Shown here in pieces: positions 7,937 through 17,173 of a DNA stretch of 64,000 nucleotides. The first letter of the stretch is position 1; each line of letters opens with the position of its first letter. The stretch covers positions 682,001-746,000 of the forward strand of contig NC_014211.1 of NCBI RefSeq assembly GCF_000092985.1, in the 5' to 3' direction. A model generated the notes under the pieces. It was not told where the DNA came from, made no database searches, and saw nothing but the letters and a program-made list of their open reading frames with translations. The DNA is from Nocardiopsis dassonvillei subsp. dassonvillei DSM 43111 (GTDB lineage: Bacteria > Actinomycetota > Actinomycetes > Streptosporangiales > Streptosporangiaceae). The position numbers and the translations under genes were made by a program.

Positions 7937-8635
7937 TCAATGTCCGTTGTTTTTGGAAATCACCACGCAGCACCGGCCCGGACGGGCGTCCATCCGGGCC
8001 CCCGCACCGTCCTCGCCGCGCCCCTCCAACAGGCCGCGCAGCAGTTCCAGGTTGAGTCCGCAGGCGAGCGGGGGGAAGGCGCGCGCCAGGGTGTGGAAGG
8101 GGCAGTTGAGCAGCCGCACGCCGCCGTCCTCCCCCGGGGCCTTGTCCGGCCCGGAGTCGCCCCCCGGAGCGCGGGCCGCCCCCTCCTCGGGCTCGTAGCC
8201 CCGGGCGCGCAGCAGGTCCACCAGGGGCTCCTCCCGGTGTTCCGCGCCGATGCGGCGGCCCTCCTCGCGGGCGGCGGCGTGCAGGGCCTCCTCGGCCCCG
8301 TGCCGCTCCACCGCCTCCGCGAGCACGTGCGCGGCCAGCTCGTAGTCCCTCGGCGGCAGGTGCAGCGACAGCTCCCGGTCCGCGCGCCGGTACAGCTTGG
8401 CCGGACGGCCCGACCCCGGCCCCTCGCGGCCGCTCACCTTGCGGCGGGCCACCTCCAGCAGACCCGCGTCCGCCAGCCGGTCCAGGTGGTGCGCGGCCAG
8501 GGTGCGCTGGATGCCGAGGGCGTCCGCGGCCTGGCCGCGGCTGACCTCTCCGTGCGCCGCCGCCACGTACTCGTACAGCCTGCGGCGCACGGGGTCGGCG
8601 AGGGCCTGCGCGGCGTCGATCGAGGAGTCGTCCAT
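7937..8635 (-). CDS. Winged-helix regulator with C-terminal cysteine cluster (SufR-like architecture)
   Basis: This 232-residue regulator has an N-terminal winged helix (about 8-80: LADPVRRRLYEYV, GQAADALGIQRTLAAHHLDRL). A helical middle is followed by a C-terminal region with Cys178, Cys192 and the pair Cys222-Cys223. A winged helix followed by C-terminal cysteines is the layout of SufR-type iron-sulfur regulators, so it may sense iron-sulfur state, metal or redox. ATG 8635 is the likely start, with GGGGG directly before it; longer GTG/ATG starts upstream lack better sites. It is the first gene of an operon with the DUF3291 gene. Confidence 0.83.
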   Translation of the reverse strand: MDDSSIDAAQALADPVRRRLYEYVAAAHGEVSRGQAADALGIQRTLAAHHLDRLADAGLLEVARRKVSGREGPGSGRPAKLYRRADRELSLHLPPRDYELAAHVLAEAVERHGAEEALHAAAREEGRRIGAEHREEPLVDLLRARGYEPEEGAARAPGGDSGPDKAPGEDGGVRLLNCPFHTLARAFPPLACGLNLELLRGLLEGRGEDGAGARMDARPGRCCVVISKNNGH

Positions 8636-8807
8636 GCCCCCATTGTCCGCGCGGCCCGACACCGCCCTCCCCCCGGCGGGGTCCGGCGGGACGGGCACCG
8701 TCGCGGACAGCGGGCCGCCGCCGCCCGCGGCCCTCCCCGGTGGAGAAGCCGGGAGGGCGGCGCCGCGCCGCTACCCCCGGCCCCTCCAGCGCGACCGGAG
8801 CCGCGGT

Positions 8808-10130
8808 TCACCTGCGGGCACGGCGGGCCCCCGGCCCGGGGAGCGTCATGCGGGGTCGGGGCGCTTCCCCTCGTGCTCCGCCTCCCCTGGCGGGTCCGCC
8901 GAAGGCGTCCCGCAGCCGGTGCCCGGTGTTCGTGTAGAGCCGGGGAGGTCCCTGGACCCGCTCCGATGTCCGCCGGTCCTCCATGCCCGCCTCGGCCAGG
9001 TCGGCGCGAGCACCGGCGAGCTGGGCGCTCAGCTCCAGCGGCCGCACCGCCGCGCGGAACAGCTCCCCGCTCACGGAGGGCGCGGCCCCGCGGCCGGGCC
9101 TCAGCGAACGGAGCACCTCGCGGACGCGCCCGGCGTAGGCCTTCCGCAGCGCGTGCCGGGCGACGCGGAAGGCCGTCGCGTACGCCTCCGTCGACTTGAG
9201 GTTGTCGACGTAGCGCAGGGCCGCCTCCAGAGTTCGCGGGTCGCTGTGCCCGTACAGCCGGACGGAGGAGAGGTAGACGCCCTCCCGCAGCCCCTCGGCC
9301 GCGTGCGGAGCGGTCCGTGCCTCCAGCAGCTCGGCGAGCGTCGTCTGGTTGAGGAGGGAGAGGAAGCCGGGCTCCTGGTGGGACATGCGGTCGGCTATCT
9401 CCCAGGAGACGACCTCCGCCTTCGCGTGGTCCTCGTCCCCGAGGTGCCGCCGGAGCAGCTCGAAGAGCCGGTCGGTGCTCTGGAACTCCGGCCGGTGGAC
9501 GCCGTTCGTGGACCGGCCGTCCCGGTGGAACCCGGCCAGCTCCCGGGCGCGCCGGGCCCGCTCGGCGGCCACGGCGTTCGCGGCGTGCACGGACCTGCGT
9601 TCCCGCGCGACCCGGCTCGCCTCCGCGTGGACGTCCTCCGCCCCCTCGATGCGCAGGGCCGCCTCCTGGCACGCCCGGGCCGCCTCCGCGCGGCCCGGGT
9701 CCGCGGCGAACCCCTCGACCGCGGACACGTACGCCCGGAGCGCGTCATGGGGGCGGCCCGCCTGCTCCAACAGGCCCGCCACCACGTACTCGGTCTCCGC
9801 GCGCCTCGTGCGGGTCTCGCGGCTCAGGGGGTCCTCCAGCCGTGCCCGCTCGGCGTGGACGGCCGCCGCGGCCAGCGGGTCGCCCACGCTCAGCAGGGCG
9901 TCGGCCAGCGCCCGCAGATCGTCCGGCCTGCGGAGGTCGTAGCGGAAGACCCCTCTGCGTGCGTGCTCCGGCGTCTGCGCCGCGTCCGGGTGCGTGCCGC
10001 GCCAGGCGTCGAACGCGCTCTGGAGAACGTCCCGGGAGATCCCGGAGAAGGGGGTGTGCCGGTCGAGCCGTTCGGCGTACGCCGCCGCGAGCGCGGTGAG
10101 CGCGTCGGTCGGCGGATGAGTCTCCTGCAC
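8808..10130 (-). CDS. TPR-like helical repeat protein of unknown function
   Basis: This protein of about 440 residues is made almost entirely of amphipathic Ala/Arg-rich helices with TPR-like pairs, for example DLRALADALLSVGDPLAAAAVHAERARLEDP and AEYVVAGLLEQAGRPHDALRAYVSAVEG. There is no signal peptide or membrane segment, so it is cytoplasmic. The C-terminus is basic and probably disordered. The start at GTG 10130 is uncertain because no clean ribosome site is visible. It lies 196 nt downstream of a frameshifted gene on the same strand. TPR proteins usually scaffold interactions; no catalytic motif is seen. Confidence 0.7.
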   Translation of the reverse strand: MQETHPPTDALTALAAAYAERLDRHTPFSGISRDVLQSAFDAWRGTHPDAAQTPEHARRGVFRYDLRRPDDLRALADALLSVGDPLAAAAVHAERARLEDPLSRETRTRRAETEYVVAGLLEQAGRPHDALRAYVSAVEGFAADPGRAEAARACQEAALRIEGAEDVHAEASRVARERRSVHAANAVAAERARRARELAGFHRDGRSTNGVHRPEFQSTDRLFELLRRHLGDEDHAKAEVVSWEIADRMSHQEPGFLSLLNQTTLAELLEARTAPHAAEGLREGVYLSSVRLYGHSDPRTLEAALRYVDNLKSTEAYATAFRVARHALRKAYAGRVREVLRSLRPGRGAAPSVSGELFRAAVRPLELSAQLAGARADLAEAGMEDRRTSERVQGPPRLYTNTGHRLRDAFGGPARGGGARGEAPRPRMTLPGPGARRARR

Positions 10131-10326
10131 GGGGGGTCCAATCCGTCCGGTGGGGTCCGGGCAGGGGCAGCCCCGGCACGTGATGAGGGGATGATAGCCA
10201 CGGGGGCGCCCGCGCGCCCCGGAGGCCCGGGTCCGCGGCACCGGCTGCAACAGGCGGTCCGCCGGGCGGGGCGGAACACCCGACGCCTCCGCGCCGGGGC
10301 GCACGCGCGCACCGGTCCGGAGTCCG

Positions 10327-10918
10327 TCAGCGCGATCGGCGGCTCGGACCGTCCTTGGGCGGCGTGGTGCCGTGGATGCGGCGGGAGACCTCGGTCCTCG
10401 TGGTGCGGGCCGCCTTCCTGATCCCGCGCCGGAGAAGGGAGACCTTCGGCCTGGCCTGTTCGGGAGCGGCGGCACCGGGCGGGGGCAGCGGGACGTGTCC
10501 GGCGTTCTTGGCCCGGTGCAGTTCGAGGCGTACCGCCTGCTCGGCGGTGGCCGCGAAGCCGACGGTGGCGTTGCCGCTCTCCGGCGGGGCCTCCTGCCGG
10601 TTGCTCCGGTCCACCAGCGGCGAGGCCCCCGGCGAGGCGTCGTCACCGGTCTCGTGCGTGGCCCGGTCCGGGATCTCCGAGAGCGCCGCGAGCCGCGCGC
10701 CGCCGCTGGGGGACGAGGCTGCGGAGCCGCTCGATGAGCACCATGCGGATGTCGCCGACGGACAGCCGGTCGGAGAGGTGGATGACGTGGTTCTCGGAAA
10801 TCGTGTTGACGAAGGCGCGGCCCGCCCGGTGCGCGGGGAGTCGCCCGGCCCCGCTCCGCACCGAATCCGGTGCGGTACCCGCTGTTTCTCCGGCTGCGGC
10901 GCCCTTGCCGTCATCCAC
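10327..10918 (-). pseudogene. Frameshifted gene of unknown function (single-base indel near 10708-10712)
   Basis: The gene starts at GTG 10918 with a strong GGGGAGGA site and reads VDDGKGAAAG through FVNTISENHVIHL and DIRMVLIERLRSLVP. This frame then runs into arginine-rich sequence and stops at 10643. At the run of five G (plus strand 10708-10712) the coding signature moves to another frame, which continues SGGARLAALSEIPDRATHET and ends in a basic tail at TGA 10327. Removing one base joins the two into about 196 residues. It is either a sequencing error or a real disruption. The family is not recognised. It lies upstream of the TPR-like gene on the same strand. Confidence 0.6.
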
Positions 10919-11320
10919 CTGTCGTTCCTCCCCTCGGTCCCGTGCGCACCGAAAAGGCGAAGGGCCTCTTCGCCGCCTGGCATGTGCGCCATTCGGCCGT
11001 GGCAGAACGAACCGATGGCAATCCTTCGTCGGGAGGGAAGGGGATTCGGGATCTGCCCGAATGGGCGGTGACGCAGACATTTCCGGGGCTCGACGCCGAC
11101 TTTGTGACGCGAACGCTGGTGGAGGGGTTCGGAATGGGGTGGGTGATCCGCGTCGCCCATGCTCTCCCCGGGGTGTGTCCGCGGGTTCCCGCGTCCCGGA
11201 CCGGGGAGGGGAGCGTTCCCGGGGACGGGGCGCCGCCCCCGGCGGGGTTCGGCGGTCGGGCCTCCAGTTCCGCGGACGGGCTCGGGGGGCCGGGGAGTAC
11301 GGTCGTATACACTCGTTTCC
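10919..11320. other. Divergent intergenic region without a supported gene
   Basis: About 400 nt separate the frameshifted minus-strand gene from the plus-strand gene at 11321. No frame here has a convincing start, ribosome site and codon pattern. TATACA at 11306-11311 lies just upstream of the ATG at 11321 and could be a -10 element giving a very short leader. Confidence 0.5.
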
Positions 11321-11860
11321 ATGCTGTTGGCGCGGTCCGTCGAAGAGGCCCTTCTCTATCTGGACATAAACTTCTGTTCCTGCGATCGCCCCCGTCTCGA
11401 ACTGGACGGCGGAATGGACAAGCGAGAAGACGTTTTCCTCGTTGTCCACGAAGGCCGGTGTGATCGGTGCGGTGCGACGGGGCGTTTCGAGTTCGCGCTC
11501 GACACCTCGGAAGAGGTCCCTTACCCAGCCATCGGCGGAAGAACTCCCTCCCGTATCATCGCGCCGGAGGAATTTCTCCGGGTCAGCGACGACGCGGCCT
11601 CCCGTGTTCCGGTTGACGTGTCAGGGCTGTCTTCCGACGAGATCGCCGCGGCCCGTCTCCTCATGGAGAACGCGGTCACGGCTCTGGAGGAGCCGCGCGA
11701 GTTCGTTCCCGACGGTCACGTCGAGGTCCCCCGGCGGGAATCCGACTCCGGGGCGGAGAGCGCTGCTCGGTCCGGAGCGCCCGAGCGGTTCCGGTCGGAG
11801 GAGATCGACGAACGCCTGAGGTCCTATCGCCAGGCACTCTCCCAGCTGGCGGACGCCTGA
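11321..11860 (+). CDS. Uncharacterised protein with four-cysteine (zinc-ribbon-like) N-terminus
   Basis: This 179-residue protein begins MLLARSVEEALLYLDINFCSC. It has a CxC pair (FCSC) and a CxxC pair (CDRCG) separated by about 27 residues, a spacing compatible with one bound zinc. The middle is acidic and amphipathic, and the C-terminus ends in a helical segment (IDERLRSYRQALSQLADA). No catalytic motif is recognised. The ATG follows a possible -10 element at very short distance, so the transcript may be almost leaderless. It lies 5 nt upstream of the YigZ-family gene, so the two are probably co-transcribed. Confidence 0.75.
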   Translation: MLLARSVEEALLYLDINFCSCDRPRLELDGGMDKREDVFLVVHEGRCDRCGATGRFEFALDTSEEVPYPAIGGRTPSRIIAPEEFLRVSDDAASRVPVDVSGLSSDEIAAARLLMENAVTALEEPREFVPDGHVEVPRRESDSGAESAARSGAPERFRSEEIDERLRSYRQALSQLADA

Positions 11861-11865
11861 TCCGG

Positions 11866-12495
11866 GTGGGCGGCACGCGAACGATCAGACGAGGCGGCGA
11901 GCACGAGCTGGAGATCCGCAGGTCCCGCTTCGTCTGCGCCCTGGCCAGGGTGGACACCGAGGACGCCGCTCGCGCCTTCATCGCCGAGCGCCGCAAGGAG
12001 CACTGGGGCGCCAACCACAACTGCACCGCCTACGTGCTCGGCGACCAGGGCGAGATCCAGCGCTCCAGCGACGACGGCGAGCCCTCCGGGACCGCGGGAC
12101 TGCCCATGCTGGAGGTGCTGCGGCGCCGGGAGATCACCGACACCGTCGCCGTGGTCACCCGCTACTTCGGCGGGGTCAAGCTCGGCGCGGGAGGGCTGAT
12201 CCGCGCCTACGGCAACGCGGTGTCCGCCGCCGTGGACGCCCTCGGGGTCCTGGAGCGCCGCGAACTCCTCGTCGTGGACGTGTTCGCCGACTACGTGCTC
12301 GGCGGGCGTCTGGAGAGCGACCTGCGCGACTCCTCCCTGACCGTGCGCGACGTCGCCTACGCCGACAGGGTCCGGATCGAGGTGGCGCTGCCCGAGGCCG
12401 ACCTGCCCGGGTTCGGGGTCCGCCTGGCCGAGCTGACCGGGGGGAAGGCGGAGTTCGAGGTGCGGGGGACCACGGTCGTGGAGGTGGAGCCCTGA
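11866..12495 (+). CDS. YigZ/IMPACT-family protein
   Basis: This 209-residue protein has the IMPACT N-terminal domain: SRFVCALARV, the conserved HNCTAYVLGD, SSDDGEPSGTAGLPMLEVL, and VTRYFGGVKLGAGGLIRAYG, followed by a DUF1949-like C-terminal ferredoxin-like domain. YigZ proteins are cytoplasmic and widespread; the eukaryotic IMPACT relatives act in translation control, but the bacterial role is not settled. The start is GTG 11866, directly after the preceding stop. Length is normal for the family. Confidence 0.92.
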   Translation: MGGTRTIRRGGEHELEIRRSRFVCALARVDTEDAARAFIAERRKEHWGANHNCTAYVLGDQGEIQRSSDDGEPSGTAGLPMLEVLRRREITDTVAVVTRYFGGVKLGAGGLIRAYGNAVSAAVDALGVLERRELLVVDVFADYVLGGRLESDLRDSSLTVRDVAYADRVRIEVALPEADLPGFGVRLAELTGGKAEFEVRGTTVVEVEP

Positions 12496-12560
12496 GCCCG
12501 CGCCACGTCCCATGGCTGTAACGACTCGCTCTCCCTGTGTCCGCCCGCCGCGGCGCGGCT

Positions 12561-12595
12561 TAGGATTTGCCGTAAACGTCATCGTTCGTGGGGAG
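12561..12595 (+). promoter_or_regulatory. Candidate promoter and ribosome site of the lipoprotein gene
   Basis: TAGGAT (12561-12566) fits the actinobacterial housekeeping -10 consensus. GGGGAG lies about 9 nt before the ATG at 12605. No good -35 hexamer is visible at 17-18 nt, so the promoter call is tentative. Confidence 0.4.
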
Positions 12596-12604
12596 AAACC
12601 GTCC

Positions 12605-14128
12605 ATGCGCCGCTCACGGGTGCCCAGGGCCCTCACCTGTGGACTCGCGGTGCTGCTGGCCACCGCGTGCACCGGTGATCCGGAACCCTCCGCGCCCCCT
12701 CAAGGCGAGGAACCCGCCCCCGTCCCCACCGCGTTCGAGGGGCAGGCGCCGCCCGGTGTCGAGGGCGAGGTGCTGCGCTACCTGCACGGCGGTTCCGCCG
12801 ACGTCCACGAGATCTTCGCCGACCCCCTCGGCGTGCGCATCAGCCCGGTCGGCGACGCCTTCCTGGTCAGCTCCGGCAGCGAGGACCGCCACCTGCTGCA
12901 CGACGCCGCCACCGGCGAGACCCTGTGGGAGGGCGCGGCGCGCTTCGACGGCTTCGGCACCGACCGCGACGGCGAGCGGGTGCTGCTCATGGCGGACGCC
13001 GACGGTCTGCCGTTCGTCCTCGACGCCCGCGGGGAGCGGCTGTGGGAACCGGCGCGGGAGGGCGACGCCTACCTCGACGGCCTCGCCGTACGCCGTCCCG
13101 AGGGGTGGACTGCGGAGGAGCCCCACGGATCGTTCTCGCTGCTCGACGGCGGGGGCGGCGAGCTGTGGGACTACGAGTTCGAGGCTCCGGCCGAGCCGGA
13201 GGAAGCCGCCGAGGGCGACGGCGGGCCCGGGGAGACCGGGGCCGACGAGGAGGCGCGGGAGTCCGGGGAGCCGGCCCTGGGCGTGCCCGTGGCCGCGCGC
13301 GAGGATCTGGTCCTGCTCGCCACCGGAGGCCCCGTCCTGCACGCCCGCTCCGTCGGCGCCGACACCGCGGGCGAGGAGCTGTGGACGGTGGACGGTGAGG
13401 ACGAGGAACTGGGCCTGCCCACCTCCTCCCCGGTTCCCGCGCCGCAGGTGATCGGCTTCTACACGCTTCCCGAACCGGACCCCGCCACCGAGTCCGCGAG
13501 CGAGTCGGAGTCCGCGAGCGAGTCCGCGTCCGAGGGCGCCGGGGACGGAGAGGACGGGGAGGACCCGGGGGAGGACGAGCCCGGGGGAGAGGGCGTCCTG
13601 CTGCTGCGCTGGGCCCGGTCCGAGGCGCCCTCGACCCTCTCCGCGCACGACCCCGACAGCGGCGACCTGCTGTGGACCCTGGAGGAGCCGGGCACGAACC
13701 CGGTCGCCGGGGCCTTCGACCCCGACGGCGTCGCGGGCAGCCTCTACGACGGGGCCACCGGAACCCTCCTGCTGCCCCAGGCCAGCGGTGCGGCGCCGGT
13801 GGTCGCGGTCGACCTGACCGGGGGAGAGGTCCTGTGGGGCCTGGAGGAGGAGGCGGGGTCGATCTCCCCGGCCTTCGCCTTCGACGGCCTCGTCTACGGG
13901 GACTCCCGCGCCAGCGGCGGACAGGACCGGCAGCTGGTGCTCGACGCCGTCACGATGGACGTGGTCGAGGACGAGCTCCCGGCGTATGTGGAGGCGGTCA
14001 CCGAGAGCGGGCACGCCATCCTCGTGCACGACCGGCAGCGCTTCGTCTACGGTCCGCCCACGGACGAGGCGGAGGGGACCGGGGAGGCGGAGGAGTCGGT
14101 GGAGCCCTCGGACGCCCCCTCGGAGTGA
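12605..14128 (+). CDS. Secreted lipoprotein with PQQ-type beta-propeller features
   Basis: This 507-residue protein has a signal peptide ending LLATAC (lipid Cys22). The body has repeated short motifs of the WD/PQQ propeller kind (DAATGETLWEG, DARGERLWEP, DGGGGELWDY, DPDSGDLLWTL, DLTGGEVLWGL), each ending in a strand with LW/LWD. A Glu/Ser-rich linker (about 13485-13600) interrupts the propeller. It sits on the outer face of the membrane; such propellers usually bind partners or substrates rather than catalyse. The C-terminus is acidic. A strong hairpin follows the stop. Confidence 0.82.
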   Translation: MRRSRVPRALTCGLAVLLATACTGDPEPSAPPQGEEPAPVPTAFEGQAPPGVEGEVLRYLHGGSADVHEIFADPLGVRISPVGDAFLVSSGSEDRHLLHDAATGETLWEGAARFDGFGTDRDGERVLLMADADGLPFVLDARGERLWEPAREGDAYLDGLAVRRPEGWTAEEPHGSFSLLDGGGGELWDYEFEAPAEPEEAAEGDGGPGETGADEEARESGEPALGVPVAAREDLVLLATGGPVLHARSVGADTAGEELWTVDGEDEELGLPTSSPVPAPQVIGFYTLPEPDPATESASESESASESASEGAGDGEDGEDPGEDEPGGEGVLLLRWARSEAPSTLSAHDPDSGDLLWTLEEPGTNPVAGAFDPDGVAGSLYDGATGTLLLPQASGAAPVVAVDLTGGEVLWGLEEEAGSISPAFAFDGLVYGDSRASGGQDRQLVLDAVTMDVVEDELPAYVEAVTESGHAILVHDRQRFVYGPPTDEAEGTGEAEESVEPSDAPSE

Positions 14129-14133
14129 GCCGG

Positions 14134-14157
14134 GGGCCCGGAGCGCGCTCCGGGCCC
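14134..14157. terminator. Hairpin after the lipoprotein gene
   Basis: GGGCCCGGAGC, a 2-nt centre, and GCTCCGGGCCC form a perfect 11-bp inverted repeat starting 5 nt after the stop at 14128. No U tract follows. Confidence 0.65.
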
Positions 14158-14276
14158 GGCGGTGTCCGCTCCTCGCGGGGAACCCGGCGACGTGCCTTCC
14201 CGGGGGCGACTCCGTTCGTTACACTCCGCCGCAGACGGCCCTGCCCCCGCCGCACCGCGAGAGAGGGAGCAGGTAC

Positions 14277-14567
14277 GTGAAGAACCCCTTCGAGCCCAAG
14301 CCCATGCCCCGGAACCCGACGCCCGGCAGCGAGGGGTCCCGCACGAGCGGTTCGGGCGGCTCCGCCACGCGTGACGCGAACCAGGTGGGAGGAAGGAAGA
14401 ACTTCCTCCAACGGGCGATCGAGAGGAACATGGAGCGCAACAGGGCCGAGGCGGATCGGCCCTCGAAAGCCGAGAGACCGGTGACCGGTCGCAGGACGGG
14501 GGAGAACAGCAGGGACTGGCGGCGCCGCCAGAACACGGGTATCGACAGGGACGGAAGGTCCACGTGA
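14277..14567 (+). CDS. Small basic, probably disordered protein
   Basis: This is a 96-residue hydrophilic protein with many Arg, Asn, Gly, Ser and Pro residues and no hydrophobic core. The N-terminus is NPFEPKPMPRNP, and the only clear secondary structure is a short charged helix (NFLQRAIERNMERNRAEADR). The GTG start has GGGAG at good spacing. It could bind nucleic acid or an acidic partner, but no family is recognised. It lies between the lipoprotein and the pseudokinase genes on the same strand. Confidence 0.6.
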   Translation: MKNPFEPKPMPRNPTPGSEGSRTSGSGGSATRDANQVGGRKNFLQRAIERNMERNRAEADRPSKAERPVTGRRTGENSRDWRRRQNTGIDRDGRST

Positions 14568-15034
14568 CCGGTGGGGGTCGCGTGCGCCCGGACGCCCGGG
14601 ACCGCGTACCGCCGGTGAGCACGGCGGCGAGCGCCTGACCCCGCCGCGGAGCGGTCACCACGAACACCGCCGGGCCCCGGTCCCCGGCCCCTTCCGGGCG
14701 TCACGCCCATGCGCTACCCTCCCAGAGCGGTGCGGGGGTCGGCGCCGTGCCCCCGGCCGACACGGCCGCACCCGTCCCCGACGACCGCCTGCCGCCGCGC
14801 ACCGCGGTGGCGGCACGGTGCCGGGGACCGGTCCACCGGCGTCCGCGTGCTCCCGCCGGCCGCACCCCCGAACCGGGGCCGTACCCGGTCGGCGGCCGGG
14901 CACCAGCCGAGGACGACCGGCCCTGTCGTGGGACGATCCGGTCGCGGGTTACCGAGGCCGCCCCGCCGTAGCGGGCGGAGGCCCCTCGGCCGCCCGGAAG
15001 GACGTTCTCGGCACCCAAGGCCAGGAGGCACGGA
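14568..15034. other. Intergenic region, no supported gene
   Basis: About 470 nt of very G+C-rich sequence lie here. A short frame at 14747-14971 is open but is Pro/Arg-rich, lacks a ribosome site and resembles no family, so it is not called. The pseudokinase ribosome site (AGGAGG) lies at its right end. Confidence 0.4.
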
Positions 15035-17173
15035 ATGAGGAGAAGCCGACCCGCTCCGGAGCCGTCGCCCGTACCGGACGTGCACTCCCTGACGACGCTG
15101 TACCGCGGCGCGGACGCGGTCCTGTACCGCGCCCGACGCGCGCCCGACGACGCCCCCGTGGTGGTCAAGTTCCCCGGACGGCGCCCGCGGGCCGGACGGC
15201 CGGGCGAGGCCGAGCTGTGGAACGAGTTCTCGTCCGATCCGGGCGTCCAACCCCTGCTCCAGTCCGGCACCACCGAGTCGGGCCGACCGTACGTGGTGAC
15301 GGAGGACTGCCCGGACGGCAGCTACGCCGAGATCCTGGGGCGGGGCGGTCCGCTCACGGTGGACGAGGTCCTCACGGTGGGGAAGGCCGTCGCCCAGGCG
15401 CTGCGGGCCGTGCACGCGTTCGACCTGCTGCACCACGCGGTGACCCCCGCCAACGTCCTGCGCTCGGACGACGGACCGGTCCTGATCGACTTCGGTTCGG
15501 CGCTGCCCCGGGACCACCCCTTCCCACCCGTGTACTACGCGAGGGCGGCCCTGGAGCACGCCCCGCCCGAGGAGCTGCGCGGAGGCGCCCCCGGCCCCTG
15601 GTCGGACGTCTACCGGCTCGCCTCCACCCTGTGGGCCCTGCTGGCCGGGTACGCGCCGTTCGACGACGGAGCGGAAGCGCTCGTCACGCTGGAGGAGTAC
15701 CGGTCCCGTCTGCTCACGGCTCCGGCGCCCGTGCTGCCCCGGGACGACGTGCCCGGGTGGCTGCTCTCCGTCCTGCGCCGCGCGATGGCCAAGGACCCGG
15801 AGCGGCGGACGCGGAGCGTGGAGGAGTTCGCCGAGGCGCTGCTGCTGGAGCAGGCCCCTCCCGAGTCCGAACCCGAGCCCGGGCTCGAAGCTGAGCCCAG
15901 TCCCGCCGAGTCCGGTCCGGAACCCGGGCCCGAGGCCGCCGTCACCGTCGCGCCGCGGCCGGAAACCGCGGAGGCGGGGCGGGCCGACACGGTCCGGACC
16001 GACCAGGCGGCGGAGGACGAGGGCGACGAGGCTCCCCGGTGGGAGGTTGACGACGAGCCCGAGCCCGAGCCCGGGGTCCCGGGTGAACCGGCCGCGGCCG
16101 ACGCGGCCGGGGCCGACACCGCAGCTCCCGGTGCGGACGGGACGCCCCCGGGCGCGTCGGGACCGGGGGTCGCCGAGAGTCCGGCGGCGATGGAGGACGG
16201 CGAGGAGGACGACGACGGGGATCCCTGGTGGGACTCCCCGGTCCCGGCCGAGCCCGACGTCGTGCGCCCGGTGGACCCCGAACCCGAGGGCTCGACCGGC
16301 TCCCCCTCCAGCGGCCCCGCCTCCACCGGCTTCCCCCCCGCTGGACACCGCACCGCGTCCCCGGAGCCCGTGGAGGGCGACGGGGAGGTCCCGGGCGGCC
16401 GTACCGGCGCCGCTCCGGCACCCGCCGCGGCGCGGGCCGCGGGCGCGCTGTCCCCGGCGGGCTCCGCGCCGCCCGTGGCGGACCCCGCCGCGGCCCCTCA
16501 CGGGTTCCCCCGCTCCGGGCACCACGCCCGGTCCACCGGGACGGCGCCGCACCGGACCGCCGGGCCTCCACCGGCGCCGTCCCGGAGCGCTCCGCGTCCA
16601 CCGACTTCGGCTCCGACGCCGCGTCCGCCGTCCCCGGTGCCCGGGAACGCCCCCGGGACGTGGACGCACGAGGATCCCACCCGTGCCCTCCCGGGGTCCG
16701 GTTCCCGGGAGGGACGGGGGCCGTTGCGCGTCCTGGCCCTGGTCGGGGCCGCCCTGGTGGTGCTCACGGTGCTGGGGGCCGGGATCCTCGTGCTCGTGGA
16801 CGGGTTCCGGTCGGCGGAGGAGGAACCCCCCGGCCCGCCGCCCGCCCAGGGCGCGGCCGGGGAGGACACGCCCGCCCCGGTCGCGGACATCGCCCCGACC
16901 GGGGTGGAGTTGACCGACGACACCTACAGCGTCTCCCTGTCCTGGACCGACAACACCGGCGGCGCCACCCCGCACTTCGTGGTCGGCGGCCCGACGGGTG
17001 CCGGGTCCACCACCATGGCCGACGTCGACGCGGGGGTCGCCGAGGTGGAGGTCAGCGGGTTGAACCCCGAGGTCGAGTACTGCTTCAGGGTGGTCGCGGT
17101 CCAGTCCACCGACGAGGTCGCCCCCTCCGAGCAGGTCTGCACCGACCGCGGAGCGGCGGACGAGGGCGCCTAG
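15035..17173 (+). CDS. Membrane pseudokinase with C-terminal fibronectin type III domain
   Basis: This 712-residue protein has an N-terminal kinase-like fold: VVVKF (Lys45), HHAVTPANVL (134-143), IDFGSA (DFG 153-155), SDVYRLASTLWALLAGYAPF and MAKDPERR. The HRD motif reads HAV, so the catalytic Asp is absent although Lys, Asn and DFG remain. A long acidic Pro/Glu linker (about 275-560) follows, then one membrane helix (about 564-588) and an extracellular FN3-like domain (LSWTDNTGGATPHFVVGG, YCFRVVAV). AGGAGG precedes the ATG. It closely parallels the pseudokinase at 46288. It probably senses or scaffolds across the membrane without phosphorylating. Confidence 0.85.
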   Translation: MRRSRPAPEPSPVPDVHSLTTLYRGADAVLYRARRAPDDAPVVVKFPGRRPRAGRPGEAELWNEFSSDPGVQPLLQSGTTESGRPYVVTEDCPDGSYAEILGRGGPLTVDEVLTVGKAVAQALRAVHAFDLLHHAVTPANVLRSDDGPVLIDFGSALPRDHPFPPVYYARAALEHAPPEELRGGAPGPWSDVYRLASTLWALLAGYAPFDDGAEALVTLEEYRSRLLTAPAPVLPRDDVPGWLLSVLRRAMAKDPERRTRSVEEFAEALLLEQAPPESEPEPGLEAEPSPAESGPEPGPEAAVTVAPRPETAEAGRADTVRTDQAAEDEGDEAPRWEVDDEPEPEPGVPGEPAAADAAGADTAAPGADGTPPGASGPGVAESPAAMEDGEEDDDGDPWWDSPVPAEPDVVRPVDPEPEGSTGSPSSGPASTGFPPAGHRTASPEPVEGDGEVPGGRTGAAPAPAAARAAGALSPAGSAPPVADPAAAPHGFPRSGHHARSTGTAPHRTAGPPPAPSRSAPRPPTSAPTPRPPSPVPGNAPGTWTHEDPTRALPGSGSREGRGPLRVLALVGAALVVLTVLGAGILVLVDGFRSAEEEPPGPPPAQGAAGEDTPAPVADIAPTGVELTDDTYSVSLSWTDNTGGATPHFVVGGPTGAGSTTMADVDAGVAEVEVSGLNPEVEYCFRVVAVQSTDEVAPSEQVCTDRGAADEGA

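Noticed and set aside
14747..14971. Short frame upstream of the pseudokinase as a gene
   Set aside because: No ribosome site, Pro/Arg-rich, irregular third-position GC.
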